Shown piece after piece: positions 1 to 7,981 of a DNA stretch of 64,000 bases. Source of the DNA: Pseudonocardia endophytica (GTDB lineage Bacteria > Actinomycetota > Actinomycetes > Mycobacteriales > Pseudonocardiaceae); assembly GCF_004339565.1 (NCBI RefSeq), contig NZ_SMFZ01000002.1:1922001-1986000 (forward strand), given 5' to 3'. Position 1 is the first letter of the stretch; each line of letters opens with the position of its first letter. Both the position numbers and the translations under genes were made by a program. Below the pieces are notes generated by a model. That model was not told the origin of the DNA. It did no database searches and saw nothing but the letters and a program-made list of their open reading frames with translations.

Positions 1-203
1 CCGCCGCGGCCGTGCGGGCCACCGCGTCCGCGCCCTCGGGGGCCGGGTCCCTCGTCGTCCATCTCGTCTCCCGCCGCCTGGGCTGCCTCGGCGGCCAGGC
101 TCAGCTTCTCGGCCATCCGCTCGAACGGGGGCCGTCCGCGGCCTCGCGGACCACGTCCGCGTCCACCGAACGGTCCGTCACCTGGGTTGTTCCATGCGTT
201 CAT
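1..203 (-). CDS. 5' part of a Gly/Arg-rich protein, probable PadR-family regulator, cut by the window edge
   Basis: Reading leftwards from an ATG at 203-201, preceded seven bases upstream by AAGGAG, the first 67 codons are present and the frame runs off the window. The peptide is low-complexity, rich in Gly, Arg and Pro, interrupted by a short helical segment (FERMAEKLSLAAEAAQAAG, residues 27-45). Actinobacterial PadR-type regulators often have such a tail before the winged helix, and the palindrome just upstream (252-267) would suit an autoregulatory operator. The DNA-binding domain itself lies outside the window, so the family assignment is an inference from N-terminal style and context; the existence of the gene is better supported than its function. 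Confidence 0.5.
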   Translation of the reverse strand, partial: MNAWNNPGDGPFGGRGRGPRGRGRPPFERMAEKLSLAAEAAQAAGDEMDDEGPGPRGRGRGGPHGRG

Positions 204-251
204 GATCGTACTCCTTCTCGTGTGAGCCTCCTTCGATCGGCTCGCGTGCTA

Positions 252-267
252 TCACGATATATCGCGA
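252..267. promoter_or_regulatory. AT-rich near-palindrome, candidate operator of the adjacent PadR-like gene
   Basis: TCACGATATATCGCGA is an inverted repeat with a single mismatched pair, centred about 57 bp upstream of the start codon at 203. It is strikingly AT-rich against its surroundings. Sites with a central ATATAT flanked by CG are common for autoregulated PadR proteins (recalled family knowledge). No binding data can be read from sequence. Confidence 0.5.
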
Positions 268-345
268 CTGCTCGATGATGCAACCCCGAGCGTCGCGTCG
301 AGTGGTGAATCAGCCGGCGAGAGCTGGCTGAGCTGCGGAAACGGG

Positions 346-666
346 TCAGCGACGAGCTACGAACGCATGCGCTTCCCGAGCTATCGCCGACCAGTCGGCT
401 GTGTCGGCGACCGTCAGCCATTCCTTCATCGGCCGCCCGCGGCTGCCCTCGAACCGCTCGCCGGTGCCGTCGGCGATCGACTCGGCGACGCGGGCGGCGG
501 GCAGCTTCACGACGAGCCGTCCGCCCACGAGCATGGCGAAGATCTTCCTGCCGGTCGTGAGCGCGGCGGAGCCGAACGCGCGGTCGCCGCCGGGTTGTTC
601 GACGTCCGGCTGATCGGCGAACGTGAGGCAGAGGTCGTGGAAGCGCGCGTCGGGGTCGCCGGTCAC
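346..666 (-). CDS. TfoX N-terminal domain family protein
   Basis: A 106-residue protein that looks like a stand-alone TfoX/Sxy N-terminal domain. Visible family features are the short segment TGRKIFAMLVGGRLVVKLP near residues 38-56 and the charged C-terminal part ending in a WSAIAREA helix. In gamma-proteobacteria TfoX/Sxy controls competence, but actinobacterial homologues are short and of unknown role; there is no competence locus here. Start is the ATG at 666. The gene is isolated: the PadR-like gene lies downstream on the same strand about 140 bp away, and the lyase-like gene ends about 140 bp upstream. Confidence 0.8.
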   Translation of the reverse strand: MTGDPDARFHDLCLTFADQPDVEQPGGDRAFGSAALTTGRKIFAMLVGGRLVVKLPAARVAESIADGTGERFEGSRGRPMKEWLTVADTADWSAIAREAHAFVARR

Positions 667-808
667 ACACCCGAGTCTGCCGTGGACGACGGCGGTGGCG
701 GCGGATCCGGCCCACGACGACCGCCGACGGTGGCACCGCGCAGTGCGATGCCCGATCTCGCAGCGTCTGCCGGGTCTGCGAGGTCGGAGGATCTCCTGCG
801 ACGCCGGG

Positions 809-2341
809 TTACCGCCCGCCGCGGCGGTACGCGGGATCCAGCGTGCGCACCGCGGCGATCAGGTCAGGGCCCAGTGCCGTCGCGGCGACCCGCTCCACGT
901 CCTGGCTGCTCGCGCGGTCGTCGGTCAACGGAGCCGCGGCCTCGCGCACCGCGCGTGTGACCAGCGACGGGCCGTCGCCCAGTGCGGCCGGTGCGGCCAG
1001 TTCGACGGCCTGCGTCGCGGCCAGTGCCTCGACGGCCAGCACCAGCCGGAACCGGCGCAGCATGCCCGGCAGGCGCGCCGCCGCGTACGAGGCGTTCGAC
1101 GCGTCGTCCTCGACGCCGTCCGCGCCCGACGGGCTGTCCAGCGACACCGGTGTGGCCCGGTGCCGGATCTCGGTGAGCAGCGCCTGCCCGATCTTGAGCA
1201 GCGGTCCGAAGCCGGACGAGCCGGGGCCGACGGCGCTGAGGTCGTCGGGCAGGCCGGACAGGCGGCCGGTCAGAAGGCGTTGCATCCGCTGCACCGACAG
1301 CGACGCCGTCCGGTGCAACGCCAGCGCGAGCGTGTCCAGGACCAGTGCCAGCGCGGGAGTGTGGAAGTTGCCGGTGGAGGCGATCGTGCCGTCGTCGCGC
1401 ACGAGGGGGTTGTCGCCGGAGCCGTTGATCTCGGCGTCCAGCGCAGGCCGCACCGTGTCCAGTGTGGACGCCAGCGCACCGTGAACCTGGGACGCGCACC
1501 GGATGCTGATCGGGTCCTGGACGCGTCGGGCGGCGGCCGGGTCGGTGAGCCGCCCGCCGCGCAGCAGCGTGAGCAGGTGCGCCGCGGCCTCCGGGGACCC
1601 GGGGGACGGGCGTGCGGCCTGCGCGCGGGGGTCCAGTGGACTGACGTTCGCCCGGAACCCCTCGTACGTCACGGACACGACGGCCTGCGCAGCGATCAAT
1701 GCGTCCTCGGCGTCGGCGAGTGCGAGCGCCGCGATCGCGGCCGTCACGGCGTTCGTCGTGCAGAGCACGAGCCCGTCCTTCGGGCCGGGCGTCAGCGGTT
1801 CCAGACCGGCGCGGCGCAACGCCTCGGCGCCGTCGAGGATCTCACCGCTGAGCTCGGCGCGTCCCTCGCCGATCACCACCTCGCCGACGTGCGCGAGCTG
1901 GCACAGGTCCGCCGCCCCGATCGATCCGGTCCGGGGCACGACGGGGTGCACTCCGGCGTTCAGCATCCCGGCCAGCTGACGGGCGACGGCCGGGCTCGCG
2001 CCGCTCCCGCCACGAGCGATCCCGCCCAGACGCAGCAGCATCGCCGCGCGCACGGTGTCCGTCGGGAGCGGCTCGCCGACGGCGTTCACCCGGCCGCGGA
2101 TCGTGCGGAGGCTGAACGCGGCGAGCTCGTCGCGGGTCAGCGCGTACCCGGAGCGCGGGCCGAGTCCGGTCGTGACGCCGTAGGCGGGGACGCCGCCGTC
2201 GACGACCGCGTCCACGGCGTTCCGCTCTGCGCGCAGGCGTTCCTCGACACCCGGCGCGAGCTCGACGGGCGCCCGGTCGCGGGCGACGGCGCACACGTCG
2301 TCGAGACCGAGCTCCACGCCGCAGGCGACCGGGGCCGTCAC
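809..2341 (-). CDS. Histidine/phenylalanine ammonia-lyase-fold protein with a degenerate active site
   Basis: A 510-residue protein of HAL/PAL size and fold. Conserved features include YGVTTGLG (catalytic-loop Tyr54), GSIGAADLCQLAH (139-151), the QD-x-x-S-x-RC block at 275-282 and an SGDNPLV segment. The Ala-Ser-Gly triad that normally cyclises into the MIO electrophile reads Ala-Ala-Asp (143-145), so the essential Ser is absent. The Tyr expected in the QDPYS motif is Ile278. Start chosen as GTG 2341, which overlaps the TGA of the upstream TPP gene in a GTGA junction, implying translational coupling. Classical ammonia-lyase activity looks unlikely; the protein may have another reaction or a non-catalytic role with the TPP enzyme. 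Family call is firm, function is open. Confidence 0.85.
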   Translation of the reverse strand: MTAPVACGVELGLDDVCAVARDRAPVELAPGVEERLRAERNAVDAVVDGGVPAYGVTTGLGPRSGYALTRDELAAFSLRTIRGRVNAVGEPLPTDTVRAAMLLRLGGIARGGSGASPAVARQLAGMLNAGVHPVVPRTGSIGAADLCQLAHVGEVVIGEGRAELSGEILDGAEALRRAGLEPLTPGPKDGLVLCTTNAVTAAIAALALADAEDALIAAQAVVSVTYEGFRANVSPLDPRAQAARPSPGSPEAAAHLLTLLRGGRLTDPAAARRVQDPISIRCASQVHGALASTLDTVRPALDAEINGSGDNPLVRDDGTIASTGNFHTPALALVLDTLALALHRTASLSVQRMQRLLTGRLSGLPDDLSAVGPGSSGFGPLLKIGQALLTEIRHRATPVSLDSPSGADGVEDDASNASYAAARLPGMLRRFRLVLAVEALAATQAVELAAPAALGDGPSLVTRAVREAAAPLTDDRASSQDVERVAATALGPDLIAAVRTLDPAYRRGGR

Positions 2342-4044
2342 GGCGTGTCGTTCCAGCGCGGCGACGTGGTGCGCGGCGGCATCAGGCGGGCCGGGACGCG
2401 GACGAGGTGCGGTCCACCGGCGTCGACGGCGCCGGTCAGCGCCCGCGTGAGCTCCGGCCCGGTCCCGGTGACCTCGGTGGCGGGCATGCCGAACGCCGCG
2501 GCGAGCGCGACCAGGTCCGGCGTGTGCAGGTCCATTCCCGTGTGCGGGTGTCCCGCGCGGGCCGTGTCGATGCTCGCTCCGCCCGCGCTCCGCTCGATGT
2601 CGAACCGGAGCATGCCGTACCCGGCGTCGTCGACGACAAGCACGACGACCGGCAGTCGTTCCTGCACGATCGTCGCCAGCTCGCCGAGGGCCATCGCGAG
2701 ACCGCCGTCGCCGCACACGGCGAGCGTCGGGACACCCGTCGAGGCCACCCCGATCGCGGCGGGGAGTCCGAACCCGAGCGTGCCCCAGCCGACCGGGTAC
2801 GCGAGCCCGCGCGGTCCGGCCGGGCGGGCGTAGCCGCCGGTCCAGTACCCGGCGACGGCCATGTCGCAGACCAGCGCGGCGCCACGCGCGGCCACGGCGT
2901 CCACCGAGGACAGCAGCGCCAGCGCGTCGGCACAGGACGGGTCGTCGGCGAGTCGCGAGCGCACCTGGTCGGACACGTCCTTCCCGGACCACGGCCGACG
3001 AGTGCCGACCGCGTGAACCAGTGCCGCAAGAACACCGGGAAGCGGTCCGTGCACGGCGACGTCCGCGTCCCACTCCGGAGGGTCGGCAGGGGGAGCGGCA
3101 TCCACAGTGGCCAGTACCGGCGGCCGCGGCATCGTCCAGTTGCGCGTGTGCATGCCGTCCAGGTCGCCGCCGACGGCCAGCAGCACGTCCGCCGAGCCGA
3201 TCAGCGCGGCGACCTCAGGCTCGTGCGGCGGCACGTCCAGCGCGCCGGGCAGCCCGCGCGCGTGGAACGAGGTGACCAGGGGTGCGCCGAGCGTCCGGGC
3301 CAGCTCGGTGGTCTCGGACGGGGCGTCCAGCGCGCCGCGGCCCGCCCAGACGACGACGGCCCGGCCCTCGAGGGCGCGCACCAGGGCGTCGGTCCGGTCG
3401 GGAGCGCCGGCGCCCGGCGCGTGCCCGTGGCGCCCGTCGTCCGGCGCCCGTGTCGGTGCCCGATCGGCGGCGGAGGACGTGGATCCGGCGGCCGGTGGCA
3501 CCGGACCGGCTGCCTGACCCAGCACGTCCGCGGGCACGTCGACGTAGACCGGTCCCCGCGGCGGCGTCAGTGCGACCGCGACCGCCTCCCGGATCGCGAC
3601 GGCCGTCTCGTCCGGCGTGCGCGGCGTGAACACGGTCTTCGCCAGCGGCGCGAACAGCGCGGCCTGGTCGCGGGACTCGTGCAGGACACCCCGCAGGCGC
3701 CCCGGCCGTCGCAGCCGCTGGGGGATCTCCGAGGCGACGAGCACGATCGGCGACCCGGCGGCCGCCGCCTCCCCGAACCCGGTCAGCGCGTTCGTCGCGC
3801 CGGGTCCGGTCGTGACCACCGCCGCGCCGAGCGCCCCGGAACGCCGGGCCCATCCGTCCGCCGCGTACGCCGCCGCCTGCTCGTGCCGCACCACGACCGG
3901 CGCCCCGGCCGTCGAACCCCAGAACGGCAGGTTGTGCACGCCCGGCAGGCCGAACACGGTCGTCGCTCCCGCGGAACGGAGCACGTCGAGCACGTCGGAC
4001 GCGACGGTCACATCAGCCACGGGCCGAGACGCTAACCAGCTCAT
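2338..4044 (-). CDS. Thiamine-diphosphate-dependent enzyme, acetolactate-synthase/decarboxylase type
   Basis: 568 residues with the three-domain layout of AHAS/benzoylformate-decarboxylase-like enzymes. The N-terminal pyrimidine-binding domain has the cofactor-activating Glu55 in RHEQAAAYAADG. A central NAD-fold-like domain follows, then a C-terminal PP domain with GDGGLAMALGEL and DDAGYGML. It should decarboxylate or ligate a 2-oxoacid; the substrate cannot be read. The ATG at 4044 overlaps the MarR stop codon (ATGA), and its own stop overlaps the lyase-like start (GTGA), so the three genes are one translationally coupled operon. Alternative GTG starts at 4020 and 4011 are closer to the usual family N-terminus. 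Residues about 180-215 are a Pro/Ala/Arg-rich linker. Confidence 0.85.
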   Translation of the reverse strand: MSWLASRPVADVTVASDVLDVLRSAGATTVFGLPGVHNLPFWGSTAGAPVVVRHEQAAAYAADGWARRSGALGAAVVTTGPGATNALTGFGEAAAAGSPIVLVASEIPQRLRRPGRLRGVLHESRDQAALFAPLAKTVFTPRTPDETAVAIREAVAVALTPPRGPVYVDVPADVLGQAAGPVPPAAGSTSSAADRAPTRAPDDGRHGHAPGAGAPDRTDALVRALEGRAVVVWAGRGALDAPSETTELARTLGAPLVTSFHARGLPGALDVPPHEPEVAALIGSADVLLAVGGDLDGMHTRNWTMPRPPVLATVDAAPPADPPEWDADVAVHGPLPGVLAALVHAVGTRRPWSGKDVSDQVRSRLADDPSCADALALLSSVDAVAARGAALVCDMAVAGYWTGGYARPAGPRGLAYPVGWGTLGFGLPAAIGVASTGVPTLAVCGDGGLAMALGELATIVQERLPVVVLVVDDAGYGMLRFDIERSAGGASIDTARAGHPHTGMDLHTPDLVALAAAFGMPATEVTGTGPELTRALTGAVDAGGPHLVRVPARLMPPRTTSPRWNDTP

Positions 4045-4463
4045 CCCGCGTCCGCGAACGCACGCCACACCGCCTCCGCGCCGTCCAGGCCCGCCGGCGG
4101 GATCCGGCCGAGGACGGCGGCGATCTCGTCGCGCCGGTGGGCGTCGACGTCCGCGACCAGGTTCCGTCCGGTGACGGTCAGCTCGAGAACCAGCCGGCGA
4201 CGGTCCGCGGGATCGGCCCGCCGGCCGAGCAGTCCGGCCCGCACCAGCCGGTCGACGACCCGGGTCGCGTTCGAGCGGTGCACCCCGAGTTCGGCCGCGA
4301 CGTCGGCGACGTTCACCCCCGCCCGACCGGCCACCAGCATCAGCACCCGCAGCTGCGACACGGTCACGACGTCACCGGTGGCCGCCAGCGACCGCACGCT
4401 GATCGCCACCAGCACACGCGCCGCGTCCAGCACGGCGTCGACCAGCTGGTCGGTTCGGGTCAT
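4041..4463 (-). CDS. MarR-family transcriptional regulator
   Basis: 140 residues with a central winged helix: the recognition region VADVAAELGVHRSNATRVVD is followed by the Asp/Arg-rich wing DPADRRRLVLELT typical of MarR. Start taken at ATG 4463, which has a purine-rich AGAGGGGGTGAGG upstream; an in-frame ATG at 4505 would place the start inside the probable operator. It is the first gene of a three-gene operon with the TPP enzyme and the lyase-like protein (ATGA overlap), and is divergent from the CBS-domain gene. By family habit it probably represses its own operon and perhaps the divergent gene through the TTGCGCAA palindrome between them, and responds to a phenolic or other small ligand. 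Confidence 0.88.
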   Translation of the reverse strand: MTRTDQLVDAVLDAARVLVAISVRSLAATGDVVTVSQLRVLMLVAGRAGVNVADVAAELGVHRSNATRVVDRLVRAGLLGRRADPADRRRLVLELTVTGRNLVADVDAHRRDEIAAVLGRIPPAGLDGAEAVWRAFADAG

Positions 4464-4497
4464 GCCGACCTCACCCCCTCTTGGGGAACACTTTAGC

Positions 4498-4522
4498 TTG
4501 CGCAACTAGTGCGCCAGCGCAA
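4498..4522. promoter_or_regulatory. TTGCGCAA palindrome and flanking half-sites, candidate MarR operator
   Basis: The divergent intergenic region holds a perfect 8-bp palindrome TTGCGCAA (4498-4505) and a second GCGCAA half-site ending at 4522, giving an overall TTGCGC...GCGCAA arrangement. It sits between the marR start (4463) and the CBS gene start (4562), where a MarR dimer could control both directions. Inferred from position and symmetry only. Confidence 0.5.
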
Positions 4523-4561
4523 CAATTGGATCACGGGGAGAACGTCGAGAGGGAGTGCGCG

Positions 4562-5002
4562 ATGAAGGTGGCCGACATCCTGCGGATCAAGGGCGACGAC
4601 GTGACGACGGTGCCGTCCTGGACGTCGATGGCCGAGGCCGTACAGCTGCTCTCCGGTCCGCCTGCGATCGGCGCGCTCGTCGTGTCCGACGACGGGCGGG
4701 GCCGCCTCGACGGGATCGTGTCCGAACGCGACGTCGTCCGCAGGCTCGCCGCCGACGGGCCGTCGCTGCTGGAGCGGACCGTGGGCGACGTGATGGTGCA
4801 CCTCCCGGAGAGCTGCACGCCGGAGGACACCCTGGCCGAGGTGATGGCGACGATGACCCGTTCCCGGCACCGGCACCTGCCGGTCGTCGTCGGCGGGCGC
4901 ATCCGCGGGCTGATCAGCATCGGTGACGTGGTGCGCCAGCGGCTGGCCGAGATGACCACCGAGACCGGGGTCCTGCGCGACATCTACCTGGCGAGCCGCT
5001 GA
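4562..5002 (+). CDS. Protein with a pair of CBS domains
   Basis: 146 residues made almost entirely of two CBS repeats: the first ends in LDGIVSERDVVRRLA (about 52-66), the second in IRGLISIGDVVRQRL (about 114-128). Such pairs bind adenine nucleotides and regulate partner enzymes. Start ATG 4562 has a GAGAGGGAG site upstream. It is divergent from the marR operon and about 65 bp upstream of the acetaldehyde dehydrogenase gene. A CBS protein is the third (activating) subunit of phenylphosphate synthase in Thauera (recalled), and synthase-like subunits occur 8 kb away, so a PpsC-like role is a possibility, though this protein is shorter and stand-alone CBS proteins are common. Confidence 0.88.
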   Translation: MKVADILRIKGDDVTTVPSWTSMAEAVQLLSGPPAIGALVVSDDGRGRLDGIVSERDVVRRLAADGPSLLERTVGDVMVHLPESCTPEDTLAEVMATMTRSRHRHLPVVVGGRIRGLISIGDVVRQRLAEMTTETGVLRDIYLASR

Positions 5003-5007
5003 CGAAC

Positions 5008-5026
5008 GGTTCCGCTCATCGGAACG
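5008..5026. promoter_or_regulatory. Candidate shared operator, GGTTCC-N7-GGAACG
   Basis: Inverted repeat GGTTCCGCTCATCGGAACG upstream of the acetaldehyde dehydrogenase start at 5070. The TTCC-N7-GGAA core with flanking G and C recurs in front of four other catabolic units in this window (12505, 12562, 24561, 25418), suggesting one regulator, most simply an IclR protein encoded nearby. Confidence 0.5.
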
Positions 5027-5069
5027 CCCCGGTTCCGCGACGGCCGCGGACCCGGCACGCTCGGACGTT

Positions 5070-5972
5070 ATGAGCCCCAAGGTGACGGCCGCGATCGTCG
5101 GGCCGGGCAACATCGGAACGGACCTGCTGGCCAAGCTCGCGGACAGTCCGGTGATCGACGTCCGGTACATGGTCGGTGTCGTGGAGTCCGACGGGCTGGC
5201 CCGCGCCCGTGACATGGGTGTCCAGGCCAGCGCGGAGGGCGTCGACTGGTTGCTGCGCCAGGACCCGCTGCCGCGGATCGTGTTCGAGGCGACGTCGGCG
5301 AAGGCGCACATCGCGAACGCGCCGCGGTACGCCGAGGCCGGCATCGCCGCCGTCGACCTCACCCCGGCGCACCTCGGTCCGATGGTGTGCCCGCCGGTGA
5401 ACCTGCACGACCACCTGGACGCCCCGAACGTCTCGATGATCACCTGCGGCGGGCAGGCGACGATCCCGATGGTGCACGCCGTGTCCTGGGTGACGCCGGT
5501 GCCCTACGCCGAGATCGTCGCGTCGGTCGCCTCGCGCAGTGCCGGTCCCGGAACCCGGGCGAACATCGACGAGTTCACGCACACCACCGGCCGGGCCGTC
5601 TCCGAGGTCGGCGGCGCCGAGCGCGGCAAGGCGATCATCATCCTGAACCCGGTCGAGCCGCCGATGATCATGCGGGACACGGTGTTCTGCATGATCTCCG
5701 GCGACGCCGACCGCGCGGCGATCACGCGTTCGGTCCACGACATGGTCGCCGAGGTGGCGCAGTACGTGCCCGGCTACACGCTGCGCGCCGACCCCCAGTT
5801 CGACGAGCCGCGCGAGTCCTGGGGCGGCAACGCGCGCGTCGCGGTGTTCCTCGAGGTCAAGGGCGCGGGTGACTACCTGCCGGACTACGCCGGGAACCTG
5901 GACATCATGACCGCCGCCGCCGCGCGCGTCGGCGAGCTGAAGGCCCGCGCGTGTGTGGAGGTGCCCGCATGA
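5070..5972 (+). CDS. mhpF: Acetaldehyde dehydrogenase (acylating)
   Basis: 300 residues, normal length for the MhpF/DmpF/BphJ family. The Rossmann motif GPGNIGTDLL lies at residues 11-20 and the catalytic Cys126 in SMITCGGQ. It oxidises acetaldehyde to acetyl-CoA with NAD and CoA, the last step of catechol meta-cleavage, normally with the aldehyde channelled from the aldolase partner. That partner follows immediately: the ATG of the aldolase overlaps the TGA of this gene (ATGA), matching the obligate complex. Start is ATG 5070. A paralogous pair also serves sterol degradation in actinobacteria, but the surrounding catechol genes favour an aromatic role. Confidence 0.95.
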   Translation: MSPKVTAAIVGPGNIGTDLLAKLADSPVIDVRYMVGVVESDGLARARDMGVQASAEGVDWLLRQDPLPRIVFEATSAKAHIANAPRYAEAGIAAVDLTPAHLGPMVCPPVNLHDHLDAPNVSMITCGGQATIPMVHAVSWVTPVPYAEIVASVASRSAGPGTRANIDEFTHTTGRAVSEVGGAERGKAIIILNPVEPPMIMRDTVFCMISGDADRAAITRSVHDMVAEVAQYVPGYTLRADPQFDEPRESWGGNARVAVFLEVKGAGDYLPDYAGNLDIMTAAAARVGELKARACVEVPA

Positions 5973-7003
5973 GCCGCCCTGAGCTCGCCCACGACGTCCG
6001 CGTCGTCGACACGACCCTGCGCGACGGCAGTCACGCGATGTCCCACCAGTTCACCGAGACCCAGGTCCGGGACACGGTGCGCGCGCTGGACCGGGCAGGC
6101 GTCGAGGTCATCGAGGTGACCCACGGCGACGGTCTCGGCGGGTCGAGCTTCAACTACGGCTTCAGCCACACCGACGAGATGCGCCTGATCGCCGCCGCCC
6201 GCGAGGAGGCGCAGCAGGCCACGATCGCGGTGCTGCTGGTGCCCGGCATCGGCACCGTCGACGACCTCAAGCGCGCCCGCGACGCGGGTGCCGGCATGGT
6301 CCGGGTGGCCACGCACTGCACAGAGGCCGATGTCTCGCCGCAGCACTTCGCGGCCGCCCGCGACCTGGGCATGGAGACGGCCGGGTTCCTGATGATGGCG
6401 CACCGCACGCCACCGGAGGATCTCGCGAAGCAGGCCCGGATCATGGTCGACGCCGGCTGTCAGGCGCCGTACTGCACGGACTCGGCGGGCGCGCTGCTCA
6501 TGCACGAGGCGAGGGCGCGGTTCGAGGCGTTGCTGGCCGAGGTCGGCGACGAGGCGTGGGTCGGCTACCACGGCCACCAGAACCTCAGCTTCGGCGTCGC
6601 GAACTCGGTGATCGCCCACGAGGTCGGTGTCCGGTACATCGACGGGTCGCTGTGTGCGCTCGGCGCCGGGTCCGGCAACAGCCCGACCGAGGTGCTGGCC
6701 GCCGTGTTCGACCGGCTCGGCGTGGACACCGGCCTGGACGTGATGGCGCTGCTGCACGCGGCCGAGGACGTGGTGCGCCCCTACCTGAACCGCTGGCCGA
6801 AGATGGACCGCAACGCGATCGTGCAGGGCTGGGCCGGCGTGTACTCGTCGTTCCTGCTGCACGCCGAGACGGCGGCCGAGCGCTACAAGGTCCCCGCCCA
6901 CGAGATCCTCAAGCGCTGCGGCGAGCTCGGGCTCGTCGGCGGCCAGGAGGACATGATCATCGACGTGGCGATCTCGCTGGCCGCGGAGCGTGAGAACGCC
7001 TGA
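5969..7003 (+). CDS. mhpE: 4-hydroxy-2-oxovalerate aldolase
   Basis: 344 residues of the DmpG/BphI/MhpE type: an HMGL-like TIM barrel beginning VVDTTLRDGSHAMSHQ (residues 12-27), with the Arg-Asp pair 18-19 and His22 expected for catalysis and metal binding. The later YHGHQNLSFGVANS segment supplies further metal-ligand histidines. It splits 4-hydroxy-2-oxovalerate into pyruvate and acetaldehyde, passing the aldehyde to the dehydrogenase encoded just upstream. The ATGA overlap at 5969-5972 indicates coupled translation. The C-terminal region is the communication domain seen in the family. The two genes form a short operon ending here; the next gene starts about 50 bp later and is unrelated. 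Confidence 0.95.
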   Translation: MSRPELAHDVRVVDTTLRDGSHAMSHQFTETQVRDTVRALDRAGVEVIEVTHGDGLGGSSFNYGFSHTDEMRLIAAAREEAQQATIAVLLVPGIGTVDDLKRARDAGAGMVRVATHCTEADVSPQHFAAARDLGMETAGFLMMAHRTPPEDLAKQARIMVDAGCQAPYCTDSAGALLMHEARARFEALLAEVGDEAWVGYHGHQNLSFGVANSVIAHEVGVRYIDGSLCALGAGSGNSPTEVLAAVFDRLGVDTGLDVMALLHAAEDVVRPYLNRWPKMDRNAIVQGWAGVYSSFLLHAETAAERYKVPAHEILKRCGELGLVGGQEDMIIDVAISLAAERENA

Positions 7004-7054
7004 CTCCCCGTCACCGGACGGAACGAAACGGACGGACGGCGCGTTGCACCGGAC

Positions 7055-7417
7055 ATGAATGCTGTGACGACCTCGCGCCGTCTGTCTGCGTTCCGCACGC
7101 TCCGGCGTGCGTTCTCGACCCGGGGACGGCCGGGCGAGCCGAGCAACGGCGAACGCCTGCGAGCGATGCCGGACATGCTGTCGGACACCATGTCCGGCAC
7201 GTACCGGGAGATGGGGCGGAGCCGCCTGCTGCTGTGGGCGATCGCGCTGGTCTACCTCGTGTCGCCGGTGGACGTGATCCCGGAGATGTTCCTGTCCGTG
7301 CTCGGGCTCGGCGACGACGCCGTCGTCGCGATGTGGCTCGGCGGCTCGCTGCTCGTCGAGGCGGACCGGTACATCGGCTGGCGGCGGTCCCGGCCGACGG
7401 TCGTCGAAGGCTCCTAG
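7055..7417 (+). CDS. DUF1232 (YkvA-like) small membrane-associated protein
   Basis: 120 residues; the DUF1232 signature is the block ALVYLVSPVDVIPEM (about 64-78) followed by GLGDDAVVAMWL, forming one or two hydrophobic segments. The N-terminal half is basic and variable. Function of the family is unknown. The stop codon TAG (7415-7417) overlaps the stop of the convergent lipoprotein gene within the palindrome CTAG. No operon partner; probably unrelated to the catabolic genes on either side. Confidence 0.85.
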   Translation: MNAVTTSRRLSAFRTLRRAFSTRGRPGEPSNGERLRAMPDMLSDTMSGTYREMGRSRLLLWAIALVYLVSPVDVIPEMFLSVLGLGDDAVVAMWLGGSLLVEADRYIGWRRSRPTVVEGS

Positions 7418-7863
7418 CAGGAGGACCGGACGTACTCGGAGAGGCGGCGGTTCGCGGCCGCGTACTCCGGGTCCCGGGTCAGCTGCTCGATCTGCGGGTC
7501 GCGGGCGAGCGCCGCCGTGTCGCCGTCGTTGTCCACCAGCACCCGCAGCTGACGGTCCAGCACGGCGACGATCCGGTCCGCGTCGGCCTTCTGTTCCGGT
7601 GGCGCCAGCGCGCCGACCTGCTGGTTCGCCGACCGGATCTGGTCGGCGACCTGCTCGATGTTCTCCACCCGCGAGCCGATCCGGCCGCGCGACAGCGGCT
7701 CGGCCGCCTTCCGGTTCTGGTCGATCGCGTCGCAGAACGGGGTGACCGCGCGCGCCTGCGTCGGCGCTGCCGTGCGCGGCGTGACCTGGGTGATCGAACT
7801 GCCGCAACCCGCGACGACCGCACCCACCAGGAGCAGTGGTGCGATCCGCCGAACCGGGTACAT
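7414..7863 (-). CDS. Putative lipoprotein of unknown function
   Basis: 149 residues. A signal sequence MYPVRRIAPLLLVGAVVAGC ends in a lipobox-like VVAGC, predicting lipid attachment at Cys20 and export. The mature part is alpha-helical in look, rich in Gln, Asp and Ala, with Cys residues near both ends (the protein terminates in SSC), and resembles small actinobacterial secreted proteins without known role. Start chosen at ATG 7863, directly before the signal peptide. It converges on the DUF1232 gene with a four-base overlap and is divergent from the tautomerase gene. Confidence 0.8.
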   Translation of the reverse strand: MYPVRRIAPLLLVGAVVAGCGSSITQVTPRTAAPTQARAVTPFCDAIDQNRKAAEPLSRGRIGSRVENIEQVADQIRSANQQVGALAPPEQKADADRIVAVLDRQLRVLVDNDGDTAALARDPQIEQLTRDPEYAAANRRLSEYVRSSC

Positions 7864-7981
7864 CGGTTCCTCTCGACGCGGGGACCGACGAGTGCCGGAC
7901 GGACGCAAGTCTATCCAGCGGCGTTCCCCGTCCCCGAACACCAGGGGAGCCCGGTGGGCGGATGGCTCTAGGGTTCTGCCC

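Noticed and set aside
2342..3073. Upstream extension of the lyase-like frame into the TPP enzyme gene
   Set aside because: The extension is Arg-rich noise over an evident gene; GTG 2341 with the GTGA overlap gives a normal HAL length.
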